Counted from the first letter of the stretch, positions 32,831 to 40,802 are shown. The stretch: DNA of 48,917 nt from Methylophaga sp. (GCA_020831825.1 JAFIFW010000017.1:1-48917), one strand, 5' to 3'. Made by a program: numbers and translations. The notes: generated from the letters alone by a model not told the origin.

Positions 32831-34131
32831 AACAGCTCGCCGAAATCCACACCGCATTCATCGAGCGTGCTGATGATGTGAGCTTGTTAAACACGCCAGC
32901 AGTCAATGCCCTGCGCCAAAAGGCCAAAGCGCAGTTTGAGCGTCATGGTCTGCCGGGTAAAAAACAGGAAGACTGGAAATACACCAGCTTATGGCAACTG
33001 GGGCAGGAACAGTTTGTTTACCAGGCTGTCGAGACGACACTCGACGCTGAAACAATTGACCGTCTGGCATTAGTTACTGGGTCTTATCGTCTGGTGATTG
33101 TTGATGGTGTTTTTCAGCCTGAGTTGTCTCGCCTCGCTGATTTACCGCAAGGTGTGAAATTACAGGCCATGTCACAGCTTGATGCCGATATTGCCGATCA
33201 ACTCAATCAGCAAATCGATTTGGAAAAACCGGGCTTTAATGCACTGAACACCATGCTGTTCAGCGAAGGTCTCTACCTGCATATCGCAAACGATATTCAG
33301 CTGTCACAAACCATTGAGCTTGTGGTGGTTAATTCAGGCAAAACTGCCAATCTTGCCGTACATCTCCGCCATTTGGTTCGGCTTGAAAACGGCGCAAAAG
33401 CCACACTAATTGAGCATTATGTGGCAGTGGATGACGCCGCAACAGGACTCAACGATATCGTGACTGAAGTTGCGCTTGCACAAGATGCTCAACTTGAACA
33501 TTACAAACTGCAGCAGGAATCCGTTACCAGTTATCACGTTGCGACTATGGCGGCCCATCAGGCGGAGGGCAGTCACTGGCACAATGCCAATATTTCTCTG
33601 GGTGGCAAGCTGGCTCGCAATGATGTGCACAGCAGACTGGAAGGCGAAGCAGCCCATCTCACCATGAGCGGTCTTTATCTTGTCGCTGGTGACCAGCACG
33701 TTGACAACCATACACGTATCGATCACAGCGTAGCCAATACTTCCAGTGATGAAGTCTATAAAGGTGTGATGGACGAAAAAAGCCACGCGGTTTTCAACGG
33801 TAAAGTGTTTGTTCACAAGGATGCACAGAAAACAGACGCTAATCAGAGCAACCACAACCTGTTGCTTTCCCGTGGCTGTGAGATTGATACCAAACCTGAA
33901 ATGGAAATCTACGCGGATGATGTGAAATGCGGTCACGGCAGCACTGTCGGGCAGATCGATATGGATCAACTGTTTTTCCTGCGTGCGCGTGGTCTTGATG
34001 AGGTCAGTGCTCGTAGTTTGCTGACATTTGCCTTTGCTGTTGATGTGCTTGAGCGTCTGCCATCAGACGAAATAAAACAGGCATTGTCCACCGTGATTGA
34101 ACAGCGCCTGCCGCGGGGTGCCAAAGTCTGA
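32827..34131 (+). CDS. sufD: Fe-S cluster assembly protein SufD
   Basis: The SufB paralogue of the SufBCD scaffold, involved in iron entry. It has 434 residues, with the N-terminal [14 protein letters not shown] helix region and the C-terminal beta-helix including [16 protein letters not shown], where Cys and His are conserved. It overlaps sufC by four bases and sufS by one (TGATG), so translation of the block is coupled. Confidence 0.96.
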   Translation: MKQLAEIHTAFIERADDVSLLNTPAVNALRQKAKAQFERHGLPGKKQEDWKYTSLWQLGQEQFVYQAVETTLDAETIDRLALVTGSYRLVIVDGVFQPELSRLADLPQGVKLQAMSQLDADIADQLNQQIDLEKPGFNALNTMLFSEGLYLHIANDIQLSQTIELVVVNSGKTANLAVHLRHLVRLENGAKATLIEHYVAVDDAATGLNDIVTEVALAQDAQLEHYKLQQESVTSYHVATMAAHQAEGSHWHNANISLGGKLARNDVHSRLEGEAAHLTMSGLYLVAGDQHVDNHTRIDHSVANTSSDEVYKGVMDEKSHAVFNGKVFVHKDAQKTDANQSNHNLLLSRGCEIDTKPEMEIYADDVKCGHGSTVGQIDMDQLFFLRARGLDEVSARSLLTFAFAVDVLERLPSDEIKQALSTVIEQRLPRGAKV

Positions 34132-35354
34132 TGAGAGCTTTTGATATTGAACAGATCCGTGCAGATTTTCCAATTCTGCATCAGCAGATCAATGGTCAGC
34201 CTCTGGTATATCTGGACAATGCGGCAAGCAGTCAGAAACCGCTGCAAGTGATTGAGGCCGTTGATCATTATTACCGAACCGATAATGCCAATGTGCATCG
34301 TGGCGTTCATCGCCTGAGCCAGAGAGCAACTGACGCGTTTGAAGCATCACGTTCAACTGTGCGTGACTATCTCAACGCCAGCAGTGACCGTGAAATTGTC
34401 TTTGTACGCGGTGCGACCGAAGCCATTAATCTGGTTGCACAGAGCTTTGTGCGACCGATGATTGTTGAGGATGATGAAATACTGATCAGTCATCTGGAGC
34501 ATCATGCCAACATTGTGCCTTGGCAGATGCTATGTGAGCAGACCGGAGCACAACTCAAAGTCATCCCGATGACTGAGACTGGTGAGCTTGACTTAACTCA
34601 GATAGACGAGCTGTTGAATTCACGCACCAAAATACTGTCCATCGGTCATGTCTCAAATGCACTGGGAACCGTCAATCCAGTGAAAATGCTGACCGAAAAA
34701 GCCCGTGCCAAAGGCATTCCCGTATTGATCGACGGGGCGCAGGCTGTGCCACATTTGCAAGTTGATGTGCAGGCGCTGGATTGTGATTTTTATGTATTTT
34801 CCGGCCATAAATTATTTGCTCCAACCGGTATCGGCGTACTTTTCGGACGTCAGCAGTTGCTGGAGGCAATGCCCCCGTATCAAGGTGGTGGCGACATGAT
34901 TTTGTCTGTCAGTTTCTCAGGCACAATCTATAACGAACTGCCTTATAAATTCGAGGCTGGCACACCTCATATTGCTGGTGCAATCGGTCTGGCTGCAGCT
35001 ATTGACTATATCCAGCAGTTTGGCATGGAGGTATTGGCCGCACATGAACATCACCTGCTTGATTTGGCAACAGCCAAACTGCAGGCGATGGACGGAGTGC
35101 GCATTATTGGTACCGCCAAAGAAAAAGCCAGTGTGCTGTCGTTTATGATCGATGGCGTCCATCCACACGACGTCGGTACCATTTTCGACCAACAAGGGGT
35201 GGCTATTCGTACTGGACATCACTGTGCCCAGCCAGTGATGGAGTATTTCGACATACCGGCGACCGCGCGTGCCTCGTTTGCTTTCTATAACAGCGAGCAG
35301 GAAGTTGATGCACTGGTCGCCGCCATCAAGAAGACCCAGGAGTTGTTTGGCTGA
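34131..35354 (+). CDS. sufS: Cysteine desulfurase SufS
   Basis: A type II PLP-dependent cysteine desulfurase that supplies sulfur to the SUF scaffold. It has 407 residues. The PLP lysine is K227 in FSGHKLFAPTG and the persulfide cysteine is C365 in RTGHHCAQP, numbers nearly identical to E. coli SufS. It is preceded by sufD and followed by sufU with one-base overlaps. The immediate sulfur acceptor here is probably SufU rather than SufE, as no sufE is present. Confidence 0.97.
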   Translation: MRAFDIEQIRADFPILHQQINGQPLVYLDNAASSQKPLQVIEAVDHYYRTDNANVHRGVHRLSQRATDAFEASRSTVRDYLNASSDREIVFVRGATEAINLVAQSFVRPMIVEDDEILISHLEHHANIVPWQMLCEQTGAQLKVIPMTETGELDLTQIDELLNSRTKILSIGHVSNALGTVNPVKMLTEKARAKGIPVLIDGAQAVPHLQVDVQALDCDFYVFSGHKLFAPTGIGVLFGRQQLLEAMPPYQGGGDMILSVSFSGTIYNELPYKFEAGTPHIAGAIGLAAAIDYIQQFGMEVLAAHEHHLLDLATAKLQAMDGVRIIGTAKEKASVLSFMIDGVHPHDVGTIFDQQGVAIRTGHHCAQPVMEYFDIPATARASFAFYNSEQEVDALVAAIKKTQELFG

Positions 35355-35800
35355 TGAGTGATCTAAGAGACCTTTATCAACAAGTGATCATGGATCACAA
35401 CAAAAACCCACGTAATTTCAGGGAAATTGAAGACGCGAATCACTTTGCGCACGGCAATAACCCTTTGTGCGGTGACAAGCTGGTTGTCTACGTTAAACTG
35501 GATGGAAATGTCATCACCGATGTCAGTTTTAAAGGCAGTGGTTGTGCAATTTCCATGGCTTCTGCTTCATTGATGACTGAATCACTGAAAGGCAAAACAC
35601 TTGAGGAAGCTGATGCGATTTACGAACAGGTTCATAAAACCATGACTGGTGAAACTGCTGATCGACACCTATTGGGCAAACTGGAAGTGCTCAGTGGTGT
35701 GAAGGAATTCCCTGCGCGGGTAAAATGCGCGACTTTGTCCTGGCACACGGTGCATGCGGCCGTTGACAGTGATCACGATATTTCGGTCAGCACAGAGTGA
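35354..35800 (+). CDS. sufU: SufU sulfur-acceptor / IscU-like protein
   Basis: A 148-residue IscU-fold protein. The ligands are C39 and D41 in PLCGDK, C64 in GSGCAIS and C125 in KCATLSWH. SufU typically binds zinc and accepts sulfur from SufS. It has the SufU-type insertion between the second and third cysteines (about 85-105), which separates it from true IscU. This SufS-SufU pairing is known from Firmicutes and is also found in some gammaproteobacteria in place of SufE. It overlaps both neighbours by one base. Confidence 0.93.
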   Translation: MSDLRDLYQQVIMDHNKNPRNFREIEDANHFAHGNNPLCGDKLVVYVKLDGNVITDVSFKGSGCAISMASASLMTESLKGKTLEEADAIYEQVHKTMTGETADRHLLGKLEVLSGVKEFPARVKCATLSWHTVHAAVDSDHDISVSTE

Positions 35801-36147
35801 TGCTCATGAATGATAACGAAGTAAAACCCCATAGCTACACAGCGGATGAATTGAAAGAAGATGTGATTGAGATGCTTAAGACAATCTTCGATCCAGAGAT
35901 TCCAGTCAATATCTATGAGCTTGGCCTGATCTACCAGATTGACGTCAGTGGATCTGGCAATGTAGTCATTCAGATGACATTAACTGCTCCCAATTGCCCT
36001 GTTGCCCAATCTTTTCCCGGAGACATTGAGGCGAAAATCGGCACCATAGAGGGTGTTAACAAAGTACATGTTGAGCTGGTATGGGATCCTCCATGGACTC
36101 GCGATATGATGAGCGAAGCCGCACAGTTGCAGCTTGGCATGTTCTGA
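35800..36147 (+). CDS. sufT: SUF-associated MIP18/DUF59 protein SufT
   Basis: A 115-residue MIP18-family (DUF59) protein, with DPEIPVNIYELGLIY at about 31-45 and LTAPNCPVAQ with the conserved Cys. Such proteins help Fe-S cluster maturation or carriage and often close SUF operons. The ATG at 35800 is chosen because it shares a base with the sufU stop (TGATG) like the other joints of this operon. A GTG at 35797 and an ATG at 35806 are alternatives. A weak hairpin and T run follow. Confidence 0.9.
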   Translation: MLMNDNEVKPHSYTADELKEDVIEMLKTIFDPEIPVNIYELGLIYQIDVSGSGNVVIQMTLTAPNCPVAQSFPGDIEAKIGTIEGVNKVHVELVWDPPWTRDMMSEAAQLQLGMF

Positions 36148-36148
36148 T

Positions 36149-36172
36149 AAAAAAACGCCTCGGCGGTTTTTT
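36149..36172 (+). terminator. Probable terminator of the SUF operon
   Basis: A short GC hairpin (CGCC / GGCG with a two-base loop) embedded between an A run and a six-T run, directly after sufT. The stem is weak, so termination may be partial. Confidence 0.5.
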
Positions 36173-36201
36173 GCAGCCTGTTAATCTTTTTACCGTTACT
36201 A

Positions 36202-36466
36202 GGGCTTGTTGACCTTTCATCTCCACCTCTGTGTGACTGAAAAAGTGCCAATCAAGGCGCGAGGAGAGAAATTTAGTTGTTCTAAATAAATGACAAGCAA
36301 CACTGAGTGGCGCTTTTTCAGCCACAACCCGAAGGGATGGGACTATTTTTGCGCCCGGCTGCGTTGACACTCGCTCTCATCTAGATTGGCTACAAATCCC
36401 TCCTTTCGCCTTGCCGAACACAAAAATAGCCGCCAGCAGTGGTGGAGATGAAAGGTCAACAAGTCC
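36202..36466. mobile_element. MITE-like element with 26-bp terminal inverted repeats and TA flanks
   Basis: A 265-bp non-coding element. The terminal inverted repeats are 26 bp (36202-36227 and 36441-36466), with a single mismatch at the third base. Both ends are flanked by TA (36200-36201 and 36467-36468), the target duplication expected for IS630/Tc1-mariner transposases. Inside are two further inverted repeats side by side: 36232-36250 with 36308-36326 (17 of 19 matches), and 36339-36360 with 36413-36434. The whole can therefore fold into a branched structure. It encodes no transposase and would have to be mobilised in trans. A diverged partial copy lies at 16533-16587. The family assignment is inference. 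Confidence 0.75.
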
Positions 36467-36636
36467 TAATGTCGATAACAGACTGAGGAATTTAAATTGA
36501 GAGATTGGTGCTCCTGGTAGTCAGCAGAGCCGCAAATTGCAGGGTTGTCTATTTCGGCGGTCAATACCGCTTTTGCAGCAAATCCACTTAAAAAAAGGAC
36601 TATCAACATCAATGCGGGCAGTGGTGAGTATTTCAT
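36466..36636 (-). CDS. Possible 56-residue secreted microprotein
   Basis: I do not recognise a family. The frame encodes 56 residues: a well-formed signal peptide (Lys at 2, hydrophobic LMLIVLFLSGFA core, AKA cleavage near 21-23), then a short mature part of about 33 residues with two cysteines (C35 and C53) that could form a disulfide. A GGAAGA sequence precedes the ATG. The TAG stop straddles the boundary of the TA-flanked element: the TA is the flank and the G is the first base of the element. Removing the element with one TA also leaves TAG TAA, so the insertion did not change the protein end. A hairpin with a T run lies about 37 bp upstream. It could be a chance frame. Confidence 0.45.
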   Translation of the reverse strand: MKYSPLPALMLIVLFLSGFAAKAVLTAEIDNPAICGSADYQEHQSLNLNSSVCYRH

Positions 36637-37049
36637 TGCATCTTCCGATTTGTGAAGGCAATAGCTCTTTTTAAAAAACTGTGGGTGGTTTTACTCACCC
36701 ACATAAGGGGCAGGTTCGAGAGTCATGACCTGCAGGACAACATTACGAAAAACAAAGGTGGCTGGTGGTTCTCAGCACCAACAATCAGCACAGATAGATC
36801 CTGTAACGTGACGAGAGTCTATCTGTTTGCGGTAAGCTGAATATCCGCAGATCTACTGCCAACTGTTATGTTGAATCATAGCGATCGACTGTCAGCTCAG
36901 CTATAGGAGGATTTCCTTTTGACTACTGGCGTCGACTGAAATGAAAAATACCCAATGGCGCTTTTTCTGAAGGCTTTGAATAATCAGGGAATATTTCCTA
37001 TAGGTGGCTTATAAGCGGCTGACTATCATTGTTGCAAGTCCGCATCCAA
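36637..37049. other. Intergenic stretch with inverted repeats, no convincing gene
   Basis: Besides the minus-strand terminator-like hairpin at 36673-36702, there is an inverted repeat with 9-bp arms, ACAGATAGA at 36790-36798 and TCTATCTGT at 36818-36826. An AGGAGG at about 36906-36911 is followed only by very short frames. A fragment reading AATGGCGCTTTTTC near 36954-36967 resembles the inner arm of the element at 36.2 kb. The plus-strand frame over 36652-36840 has no ribosome-binding site or family features. Confidence 0.5.
36673..36702 (-). terminator. Minus-strand hairpin with T run upstream of the microprotein
   Basis: Read on the minus strand: GTGGGTG, an eight-base loop, CACCCAC, then AG and six T. 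It is a typical intrinsic terminator shape, but no minus-strand gene is visible upstream of it. It could be a leader attenuator of the small frame at 36466-36636 or a leftover of a lost gene. Confidence 0.55.
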
Positions 37050-37271
37050 ATGAGTCAGTTGATGACCAGCCAAACAGCATTGCTTGATGAAACAAAACAA
37101 ATCCTCATTGACCTCTTCGATGATGCTATCCAGCATGATGGTTATTCCGATATCGGTATTGAGATAAGAATTCTCAAGCGGGGTCAGAAAGAAGTTATTT
37201 TCCACTACGGAAAGCAATATCGCTTTGTGCTTGACGTGCCAAACAATATGATTAATTCACAAGCTGGTTGA
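37050..37271 (+). CDS. Small hypothetical protein
   Basis: A 73-residue acidic, cytoplasmic-looking protein with no signal peptide or membrane helix. The segment QILIDLFDDAIQHDGYSDIG suggests an amphipathic helix, followed by two beta strands (IGIEIRILKR and KEVIFHYGKQYRFVLDV). This alpha-beta pattern looks like a real small domain. I do not recognise the family. The ATG at 37050 is one of several possible starts; none has a strong ribosome-binding site, and a TTG at 37029 or ATG at 37062 are alternatives. It lies 175 bp upstream of the second kinase gene. Confidence 0.5.
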   Translation: MSQLMTSQTALLDETKQILIDLFDDAIQHDGYSDIGIEIRILKRGQKEVIFHYGKQYRFVLDVPNNMINSQAG

Positions 37272-37446
37272 AAGCACAGTGGCATCAGTGTTGATAACTG
37301 ATTGCATTTTTAAAAATATGTCGAAGCATATCTAACTTTACAGGGCTGGCCAGGTTAGCGGCTCCCATGGAATATAGCGCTATGATTGAGCTTTTCTGTT
37401 GGAGTGAATAAGGTGAGCAGGGTAGAGCCGTTGTAGAGAGAACTGT

Positions 37447-38799
37447 ATGAGTCTTACTCGTCTGATTAACTTGCGCATATTGTTGAGCGTTGTGGTCATC
37501 ATGTGCCTTGGAAGTTTTTTTGCGATCTGGCAGGCGCGTCAGTCAGTCGAGCATGAAGTTCAGTCTTCATTCAATCTGGCGGTGCAATTGTTTGATCTGA
37601 GTTTCAAACAGTTTGCTGAAGCTGGACAGTCTGAGCAGGACTGGTTACGTCATCTGAGCGCACTGCGCGAGACTCGCCATTTAAATTTGGCACTTGAAAA
37701 TGATCAAGGTGAACAAGTTGCGTTATTTACCGAGCCAAACGATGACTTTTACGCACATTTGCCGCGTTGGTATGTGTATCTGGTGATGACTGAGCCGCTG
37801 GCAGTGGATTACATGCTGACACTGGATGATGGGCGTACCAAGCGGCTGGTTTTGAGTGCGGATCCCATGGATGAAATTGATGAGGCGTGGCAAGAATCTC
37901 AAGCCTATTTCTGGTCGGTGATAGCAATGATTATCGTAATATTTGTGGCGATTAACCTGGTTTTTCACAGCATGCTGAAGGCTGTTCGCAGTATCTTGAG
38001 TGGTTTGCGACAAATTGAATCCGGGCAATATGGTTTGAACTTGCCGCAATTCAATATTAGTGAATTTGATGCTATATCCACTGAAGTCAACCGCTTGTCA
38101 TTGGCACTGAACATCGCACGTAAAAATAATCAGGCGCTGGCACGTCACAGTATGCAAATTCAGGAACAAGAGCGTCGCAATATGTCACGTGAACTGCACG
38201 ATGAAATGGGGCAGTCATTGACAGCCATCAAGGCGATGGCGGTCGCTGTTCGCCAACCAGCGGCAGATCGTGAAGCGGCTGGAACAGCGATCATTGATGT
38301 CTGTAACCATCTTTCAGGTGTGGTGCGTTCAATGATGCGCACCTTGCATCCACTGAGTCTCACAGATCTGGGGCTGGGCGCGACCCTGACTGACCTGATT
38401 AACGAGTGGCAGCGACGCGATACATCAGTCAGCATACAACTTGGCTATGATGAACGAGTAGATACACTCCACCCGGAACAGGCGATTCATGTCTATCGCA
38501 TCGTTCAGGAGTGTCTGACCAATGTGATGCGTCATGCGAATGCTACTGAGGTGATAATTGCCGTCAATAAAAATACCTATGATGACGGGCGCTGCCTGGT
38601 CAGTGTTGTGGTTGAGGATAATGGTATCGGTAAACAGAATAACAACGAACAGGGCTTTGGTTTGCTGGCGATGCGAGAACGCGTTGAAAGCATGGGTGGA
38701 GATTTCAAGTTTGAATCGGTGTCCGGTGTAGGCGTTCGTGTCGAGGCCTGGATACCTTATACCGAAAAGCAGGAACAGAATGAATCAGAACAAGATTAG
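37447..38799 (+). CDS. Membrane sensor histidine kinase, NarX-like (second copy)
   Basis: A 450-residue inner-membrane kinase. Helix 1 is at about 9-28, a periplasmic domain spans about 29-155, helix 2 is at about 156-174, then come a HAMP-like linker, HisKA_3 with H251 in RELHDEMGQ, and HATPase_c with QECLTNVMRHANATE, EDNGIG and GFGLLAMRERV. Length and layout match the kinase at 2371-3735, including near-identical H-box and N-box wording, so the two are paralogues. The periplasmic parts differ, which suggests different signals. It overlaps its response regulator by 20 bp. GAGAG precedes the ATG. Confidence 0.92.
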   Translation: MSLTRLINLRILLSVVVIMCLGSFFAIWQARQSVEHEVQSSFNLAVQLFDLSFKQFAEAGQSEQDWLRHLSALRETRHLNLALENDQGEQVALFTEPNDDFYAHLPRWYVYLVMTEPLAVDYMLTLDDGRTKRLVLSADPMDEIDEAWQESQAYFWSVIAMIIVIFVAINLVFHSMLKAVRSILSGLRQIESGQYGLNLPQFNISEFDAISTEVNRLSLALNIARKNNQALARHSMQIQEQERRNMSRELHDEMGQSLTAIKAMAVAVRQPAADREAAGTAIIDVCNHLSGVVRSMMRTLHPLSLTDLGLGATLTDLINEWQRRDTSVSIQLGYDERVDTLHPEQAIHVYRIVQECLTNVMRHANATEVIIAVNKNTYDDGRCLVSVVVEDNGIGKQNNNEQGFGLLAMRERVESMGGDFKFESVSGVGVRVEAWIPYTEKQEQNESEQD

Positions 38800-39436
38800 C
38801 GTTTTACTGGTCGACGATCATGAAGTTGTGAGAGCCGGATTCCGAATGCTGCTCTCAGCGCAATCCTTTATTGGTGACATTTCCGAAATTGACCGCGGAG
38901 AGTTGGTCTGCCACGAGTATGGTCGGGTCAAACCCGATGTCGTTGTGATGGACTTATCAATGCCCGGCATTGGTGGGCTTGAAGCTATTCGAAGATTGAT
39001 ACGTCAGGAGGCTAATGCAATTGTGCTGGTGTACAGCATTCATGATGAAGCAATTTATGTTGAGCGAGCGCTTCAGGCGGGCGCTCAGGGCTACGTGAGT
39101 AAAAACAGTGCTGCCGATGTTCTGGCTGAAGCCGTCCAAGTCGTTGCAAAGGGGAGTCAGTATATCGAGGAGGGCCTATTACCCGGTTCACACGACCTCA
39201 AACGCTCAAACTTTGATGCCAGTAACGAAATTACTGATGTCTTATCACCTCGTGAGTTTGATGTCTTTTGTCGTCTTGCTAGCGGGATGAATGCCCATGA
39301 AGTGGCTGCTGATCTTCATCTCGGTTACAAAACAGTTGCCAACTATAACACTACAATCAAAAACAAACTCAAAGCTGATACTGCTGCAGATTTAGCGCAC
39401 ATTGCCGTGGCGCTGGGCATTATCAAGCCTGGCTAA
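38780..39436 (+). CDS. NarL/FixJ-family response regulator (second copy)
   Basis: The 218-residue partner of the kinase upstream. The receiver domain has D12/D13, phospho-acceptor D58 and K108. A LuxR-type helix-turn-helix spans about 155-205, with YKTVANYNTTIKNKL as recognition helix region, close to PKTVANAHYIIKRKL in the regulator at 1697. The ATG at 38780 follows AGGAA and lies inside the kinase gene; an earlier ATG at 38738 would add a non-conserved leader. Targets are unknown. The neighbouring hsp20 and PepSY genes are possible candidates only by position. Confidence 0.9.
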   Translation: MNQNKISVLLVDDHEVVRAGFRMLLSAQSFIGDISEIDRGELVCHEYGRVKPDVVVMDLSMPGIGGLEAIRRLIRQEANAIVLVYSIHDEAIYVERALQAGAQGYVSKNSAADVLAEAVQVVAKGSQYIEEGLLPGSHDLKRSNFDASNEITDVLSPREFDVFCRLASGMNAHEVAADLHLGYKTVANYNTTIKNKLKADTAADLAHIAVALGIIKPG

Positions 39437-39499
39437 GATGCTGTTATAAAAGGCGATGCTGATCTAGATCATCAATCACGCTTTTTCCCATTTCGCCTG

Positions 39500-39528
39500 C
39501 TTGAAAAGCAAAATGATCGGCCACATTA
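39500..39528 (+). promoter_or_regulatory. Heat-shock (sigma32-type) promoter of hsp20
   Basis: CTTGAAA at 39500-39506 and CCACATTA at 39521-39528, 14 bp apart. This is close to the sigma32 consensus (CTTGAAA, 11-16 bp, CCCCATNT). It lies 60 bp before the start codon of a small heat-shock protein gene, which is the expected context. Confidence 0.7.
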
Positions 39529-39535
39529 TTGTTGC

Positions 39536-39558
39536 CGAGGCAGAAATTGACTGCCTCG
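39536..39558 (+). promoter_or_regulatory. Hairpin in the hsp20 leader
   Basis: A perfect 8-bp stem, CGAGGCAG / CTGCCTCG, with a seven-base loop, lies in the predicted 5' untranslated region. Small heat-shock genes often carry RNA thermometers. This hairpin does not itself cover the ribosome-binding site AGAGGTG near 39573-39579, so such a role would need the rest of the leader to fold. Confidence 0.4.
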
Positions 39559-39587
39559 ATTGTCTGGTAATGATAAGAGGTGTCTAT

Positions 39588-40028
39588 ATGGCTATTCAAC
39601 GATACAGACCTTTGACTTTGCTGGATCAGTTGCAGCGGGAAATGACAAGCCTGTTCAATGCGCAATCGCCAGCTACCGAAGTTAACTTTAGTAGTGAGGA
39701 GTGGAGTCCGGCGGTTGATATACAGGAAACGGATGTGGGTTATGTGATTCACGCTGATTTGCCCGGTGTTAAATCGGCAGATATTGAAGTCACGGCTGAA
39801 AATGGTTTGTTGACCATTAAAGGTCAGCGTGAGAGCAGCAAGGAAGAAGACAAAGATAATTACAAACGCATCGAGCGTTTCAGTGGCAGTTTTATGCGTC
39901 GTTTTACTCTGCCTGAAACAGCGGATATGGATAATATTAGCGCCAAAACCAATGACGGCGTGCTGGAGTTGGTGATTCCCAAAATTCCACAGTCACAGCC
40001 CAGACGCATTGAAGTCAAAGTTGATTGA
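39588..40028 (+). CDS. Hsp20/alpha-crystallin small heat-shock protein
   Basis: A 146-residue holdase chaperone. The alpha-crystallin domain (about 38-140) includes WSPAVDIQETD, VIHADLPGVKSADIEV, NGLLTIKGQR, and the hallmark DGVLELVIPK near the end. The ATG at 39588 follows AAGAGGTG; upstream in-frame ATGs lie in the promoter and leader. A sigma32-type promoter and a strong terminator bracket it, so it is a single-gene heat-shock transcript. Confidence 0.95.
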   Translation: MAIQRYRPLTLLDQLQREMTSLFNAQSPATEVNFSSEEWSPAVDIQETDVGYVIHADLPGVKSADIEVTAENGLLTIKGQRESSKEEDKDNYKRIERFSGSFMRRFTLPETADMDNISAKTNDGVLELVIPKIPQSQPRRIEVKVD

Positions 40029-40037
40029 TTTATAACA

Positions 40038-40073
40038 AAGACTGGTTATTGGCCAATAACCAGTCTTTTTTTT
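40038..40073 (+). terminator. Strong intrinsic terminator after hsp20
   Basis: A perfect 15-bp inverted repeat (40038-40052 and 40053-40067), rich in AACCAGTC, followed by a run of nine T that starts within the stem. Confidence 0.9.
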
Positions 40074-40095
40074 CCGCTCAATACGGGAGTTTTTC

Positions 40096-40125
40096 TTGGT
40101 CAAAGAAACCCTGTTTCTGTACAAT
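40096..40125 (+). promoter_or_regulatory. Promoter of the PepSY gene with a symmetric site in the spacer
   Basis: TTGGTC at 40096-40101 and TACAAT at 40120-40125, spacer 18 bp. Inside the spacer lies a perfect inverted repeat, AGAAAC-CCT-GTTTCT (40104-40118), in the right place for a repressor or activator. Confidence 0.55.
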
Positions 40126-40204
40126 AAAGCATCGGCTATCTGTCGTGATCTATTGCTCTTGTGGGTAGAGAATGGAAACAATACAACAACACAAGGACAA
40201 TGTT

Positions 40205-40720
40205 ATGAAATCAAATAAATCTACCCTGGCTGCCCTGATCTCTGCGGCAGTGTTATTCGCACCAGCCCTCGCGCAAGCAAACAAGCATGATTCTGCATTG
40301 GATAAATGTGTCGCTTCTGCGATGGAATTACATCCAGGCACTATCCTGGGTATGCGCGCTGAAATCGAAAACGGCAAACGCCAGTACGAGCTGGATATTG
40401 CTGGCAATGATGGTCAGCATTGGGAAGTGGAGTGCAGTGCGAAATCTGGTGAAATTCTGGAAGTTGAACGTGAAGTCGCGCCAAATGATCCTGAATTCAC
40501 ATCAAAAGCAAAAGTCAGACTGGATGAAGCGCTGAAAACAGCACTGGATGCCTATCCAGGCGCTGTAATGAAGATTGAGTACGAAATCGAAGCAGATGGC
40601 AGCGTTTCCTATGAATTTGACATCTTGATGGCTGATGGCAAGTTAATGGAAGTTGAAGTCGATGCTGTTACCGGTGCTTTGAAAGAGCCGGAAGAAGTGC
40701 TGTATCAAATTGGTCAATAA
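40205..40720 (+). CDS. Periplasmic double-PepSY domain protein
   Basis: A 171-residue secreted acidic protein. The signal peptide covers about 1-25 and ends ALAQA. Two PepSY repeats follow: about 30-90 (AMELHPGTILGMRAEIENGKR... WEVECSAKSGEILEVE) and about 98-165 (ALDAYPGAVMKIEYEIEADG... LMEVEVDAVTGAL). PepSY domains are thought to inhibit proteases or modulate envelope signalling. The ATG at 40205 follows AAGGAC; an upstream ATG at 40172 adds a charged leader that would spoil the signal peptide. It has its own promoter with a palindrome and ends at a bidirectional terminator. Confidence 0.9.
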   Translation: MKSNKSTLAALISAAVLFAPALAQANKHDSALDKCVASAMELHPGTILGMRAEIENGKRQYELDIAGNDGQHWEVECSAKSGEILEVEREVAPNDPEFTSKAKVRLDEALKTALDAYPGAVMKIEYEIEADGSVSYEFDILMADGKLMEVEVDAVTGALKEPEEVLYQIGQ

Positions 40721-40753
40721 ACGCCAATAGGTACACGCTTTCTATAGTGACAA

Positions 40754-40782
40754 AATAAACCCCGGTCATGCCGGGGTTTATT
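40754..40782. terminator. Bidirectional terminator between PepSY gene and valS
   Basis: A perfect 12-bp stem, AATAAACCCCGG / CCGGGGTTTATT, with a five-base loop, between two convergent genes. Confidence 0.88.
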
Positions 40783-40802
40783 GTTTCTGGGTCTTGTTTT
40801 TT

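Noticed and set aside
33406..33969. Minus-strand frame of 187 residues
   Set aside because: It lies entirely inside sufD, with no family features and an unfavourable codon pattern.
36466..36636. Idea that the element truncated the microprotein gene
   Set aside because: Rejoining the flanks with a single TA also gives TAG TAA at the same codon, so the frame would have ended there before insertion.
36652..36840. Plus-strand frame of 62 residues
   Set aside because: It has no ribosome-binding site, composition like random sequence, and runs through a hairpin and an inverted repeat.
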